Of a stretch of 64,000 nt of DNA, positions 60,927 through 64,000 are shown piece after piece. The translations under genes and the position numbers were made by a program. The stretch lies in NCBI GenBank assembly GCA_905331475.1, contig CAJNYU010002545.1, positions 63,246 through 127,245 of the forward strand. Reading direction: 5' to 3'. The notes beneath the pieces are model-generated. The model ran no database searches. It was not told the DNA's origin and worked only from the letters and a program-made list of their open reading frames with translations. The stretch's first letter is position 1, and each line of letters opens with the position of its first letter. This stretch comes from Rotaria socialis. Its lineage: Eukaryota > Rotifera > Eurotatoria > Philodinida > Philodinidae.

Positions 60927-63627
60927 TATCCTTAACAGATTTGGAATCGATTCCAACTTCGATCGGTAATATTTCTAATGTAGCACAAATGTGAACCAAA
61001 ATATATGTAGTGTGGTTAAAACTGAAATTTCGTCATATCGATCATTTGTCCAGTCAAAATAAGAGATTGTACTTGTTCAATATAATTCTGTTCGAAATTA
61101 AAATTTCGATTTTGACTGGAATATATTAAAGTTGTTTTTACTGAACATGAGAAGTCAATGAAATACAATGAGTATACGAGGATTCTCTCTTTTTTTGCTA
61201 AAATTTATCAACAAATTTCATACAGGAGTGCAGATGCGATAAGGATCTCGCTCTGATTCACATTCATTTATATCTTTCTATCGATATTTCATTTTAGTTT
61301 TGGTTTTCATAAAAGTTGTTCCGATTTTGACTTACAAGAAATTAAAAATATTGATGAAAGAGTTAGTTTGTAGTTTGTAAATAAAAAAAGCTTTTTTTTA
61401 TAACATGTAATAAACTAGATTTTGTTCATATTTATGTAGAACTGTACGTCTTTTTAGCAGTTTGAATTAAATGACATGTGATAAATTCTATTTCTCTTCT
61501 GAGAAAAACAAATTCATTTCACTGTTTTATACAAATCGAAATAAAATTGCTTTTTAGTTCACACACACACACACAGTGCATATAGTAAAAAGCGGCCTTT
61601 AATCTGCAACACTTTTAAATCTTTCCAGAGGATTCTAAAGCTCGTCTTAATGGAAATTAGGTTCCTACATAGTTGTAGTTGAAGAATATCCCTGTATTAA
61701 TAATGTCCTAGAATTCCTATTTTTTTTTCAATAAGTACATCTACGCAATCAGATAATAATTTAAAAGTAAATTTTATATCGAACAACTCGAAACGTGTGT
61801 GTCTGCATGATTTTATTCAAAAAAAACTGAGATCAAATAATTTTTTTTCATACTCTAATGCAGATCATTCTCTTTATTTTATTCAGTGAAATGTAGACAA
61901 CAATCATCGAAAAGTTTCTGAAAAAATACCGACAAAATATAACTGAAATAATGCATCTTATGCTTATCTGAAGACCAAACTTCAGAACGTGGTTGCCAGA
62001 TCTTCCAGATCGCTGTAATAAATTTCAAATTATTAATTTTTTTCTGATTTATTTCCGAAGTTTCAAATTCTTTTGAATTTAGAAGTTATTCCGATTTTTT
62101 CTGAATCTTGAGATTTTGTAAAATTCTCCTTTACTGCAGTTTTTACTATCTATTACTGCATCATCTTACTTTTCTCATAACCATTGTATGATTCTCTGTA
62201 TTTAAGTCGATATAGTATATGTTCTGCTCACCTTAGGCCCCAACCAGACCAAAAAGATAAAACAGAATTAACCACTAAATCGTCTCAAAAAGATGACTTA
62301 AGTGTGNCAACAAAACTTTAAGTAGAACAAGAAAATTGTGGTATTCAACTTGATAATATTCAACTTCTTGCAACTTTACATGTTTAACCATATGTCTACA
62401 TATATTATTTTTTCTTTTCTTGTCGTCAGGGAACTTGATGCTGTCTTGAAAAAATGGATTTCAACTAATGAATTAAATGCTGTGTTTTTCTCTAGTATCG
62501 AAAAACTATACAGGAATAAATGATATTTAAAGAGAAAAACATGTTTTGCTAAAAAAATATTAACTTATGAAACGAAAAGTTAGATAACTGTTTTCAGAAT
62601 TTTAGAAAAGAAATTTCAAACTTTTCCGAATTTCAGTAGGAAAAGTCCGATTTCTTACCTATTCATCTGACAGTCCTGAAGACCATCTCTTTTCATAAAA
62701 GATTCTGCAGAAGAAATTACTTTAATAGATTTTAATAAACTTTCAACAAGCTCTCGAGAAGACAGAGAAATATATTTCGTCACTCAGTTTGTATTTATAG
62801 CGGCACAATTAAGTTCGTTTCAAAGTAATAATTTCTCCGGAAAATTATGATGAACATGAAAATCAATCGAGACCTAATAATTTTGATAAATGTTGAGTTG
62901 TGACTTGAGATGTAACGCGAAACCGTTTATAATTCGCTACACCACAATCATACATACACGAAAAATGTAGAGGTCAGTTGTGACAAAAAGTAATTTGCCC
63001 TTTGTAGATCTCTGGAGAATCTGCCCCAAAAAACGATGGTATGTTCGACTCAGAATAAAATTCTGAATCTTCTGTAAAATTGTCATCCAATAAAATTCAA
63101 AACCCAATATTCACAATCAAAGTGCATCAGCCACTTCTAAATCTGGTATAGGGCTCAAACACTTAATTCAGTCTTAGTGAGTTCATATTTTCTCGGTGTT
63201 TGGGCCCATAGAAAGCATAAATCATTGACGAGAGACAGTATACTACTAGTTCAATAAATAAACGAATTAAATAGGTAATTTGTGATATTATTTTAATTTC
63301 TAGAAACAATTTTCTGTAAGATATCTTGGCTTATATGTTCAGAGTTTTATTGAAATAATTCTCTTTTATAATTCTCTTGAAAAATATATTTATTGCATCT
63401 TGAGTTGATTATAGATGGCGCCAGTATTTTTAATTGATTGAAATATAATTTGAGGGACAAACTTCTATTGTTAATGAATCCGTTTCAATTCAGACATTTC
63501 ATTTGTCTCGATTATTTTGGAGTCTTAACTTTTCAAGATGTTTTTTACTTGACAGATTTGAATTTAATCTCATCTATTTTTAATACTTTGGAACTTGTTA
63601 TATTGATTATCTTTGGAATATTCGTCA
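60927..63627. other. Intergenic, no gene seen
   Basis: AT-rich. It contains a (CA)n run at 61559-61575 and a single N at 62307. No exon, RNA gene or clear element recognised. Confidence 0.4.
61559..61575 (+). repeat. (CA)n microsatellite
   Basis: About eight CA units. Confidence 0.9.
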
Positions 63628-64000
63628 ATGGCTTCTGCATCTAATTTATTGAATAAAGTGATCAATCATCTCACATTTCATCATGCTATTGATCGAGTCG
63701 CTGCTGATGCAATTTATCAAGAGACAATGAATGTCTATCATAATCTATATACATATATTGATCCTCATCCAATAAGTACCATGGATACTAAAATTTTATC
63801 TTGTCTTGTTATTGTAATAACTGATTATTTTGATTTTGGTGAATCATCTCAGTAAGGACTAGAAATATAAAACAAAACTTGAAAGTTTTTCTATTTTAGT
63901 TTTCTTTTGTCGGTGGTACTTTATATTATTATATACTGTAGAAATAGTGAGGCCGAGCATATATTTTTGCAATGGATAGGAGGATTATCACAAGATGATG
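63628..64000 (+). CDS. Unknown protein, 5' part only (runs off the window)
   Basis: Exon 1 is 63628-63851 (start MASASNLLNKVINHL). The donor is GTAAGG, a 48-nt intron ends in ctattttag, and exon 2 begins at 63900 and continues past the edge; the phases agree. Exon 2 opens with a hydrophobic stretch (FLLSVVLYIIIYC) that could be a membrane segment or a buried helix. No family is recognised. The regular splice signals and clean frame support a real gene. Confidence 0.55.

Overview
This is a eukaryotic, AT-rich (roughly two-thirds A+T by eye) animal-type window. The introns I could resolve are mostly short (about 53-60 nt, GT...AG, with a T-rich stretch before the AG). One gene combines LDL-receptor class A repeats, EGF repeats and a seven-helix receptor region, and there are very many short DNA-transposon derivatives. 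Together these suggest a bdelloid rotifer, probably Rotaria-like. That is an inference from gene style, not from a search.

Five host genes could be rebuilt exon by exon, with every splice phase agreeing. (1) An ABHD16A-type lipase on the minus strand (1058-3323, 6 exons). (2) A 1612-residue LDLa/EGF/7TM receptor on the plus strand (6002-11952, 4 exons). (3) A GT61-family glycosyltransferase on the minus strand (14969-16465, one exon, interrupted by an in-frame TAG). (4) A PHYHD1-like 2-oxoglutarate dioxygenase on the plus strand (46164-47548, 9 exons). (5) An 1860-residue CCCH/DEAH-helicase/KH/RING-IBR-RING fusion on the minus strand (48575-58606, 11 exons). A sixth gene starts at 63628 and runs off the right edge.

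The remainder is mobile-element territory. Decayed coding elements are a Mutator-like transposase with FLYWCH finger (12.7-15.0 kb), a Tc1/mariner transposase (24.9-26.2 kb), a P-loop protein fragment inside a 3.0-kb inverted-repeat element (27.7-30.7 kb), and a multi-exon pseudogene of unknown family inside an 8.6-kb inverted-repeat element with TA flanks (31.4-40.0 kb). Non-autonomous elements include four hAT-like ones with perfect 8-bp target duplications (34148-35716, 41468-41754, 47790-48157, 60515-60918), several nested elements, and long hairpins.

Points of most interest: the helicase-ubiquitin ligase fusion; the 8.6-kb TA-flanked element and its small relatives, all with arrays of short repeats just inside their ends; an array of near-identical 26-nt segments with splice-site-like borders (32.1-32.8 kb); and unrelated hAT-like families that have each filled their interiors with AGTAC/AGTAG-type arrays. 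I saw no tRNA, rRNA or CRISPR array, but I could not run a structural search.
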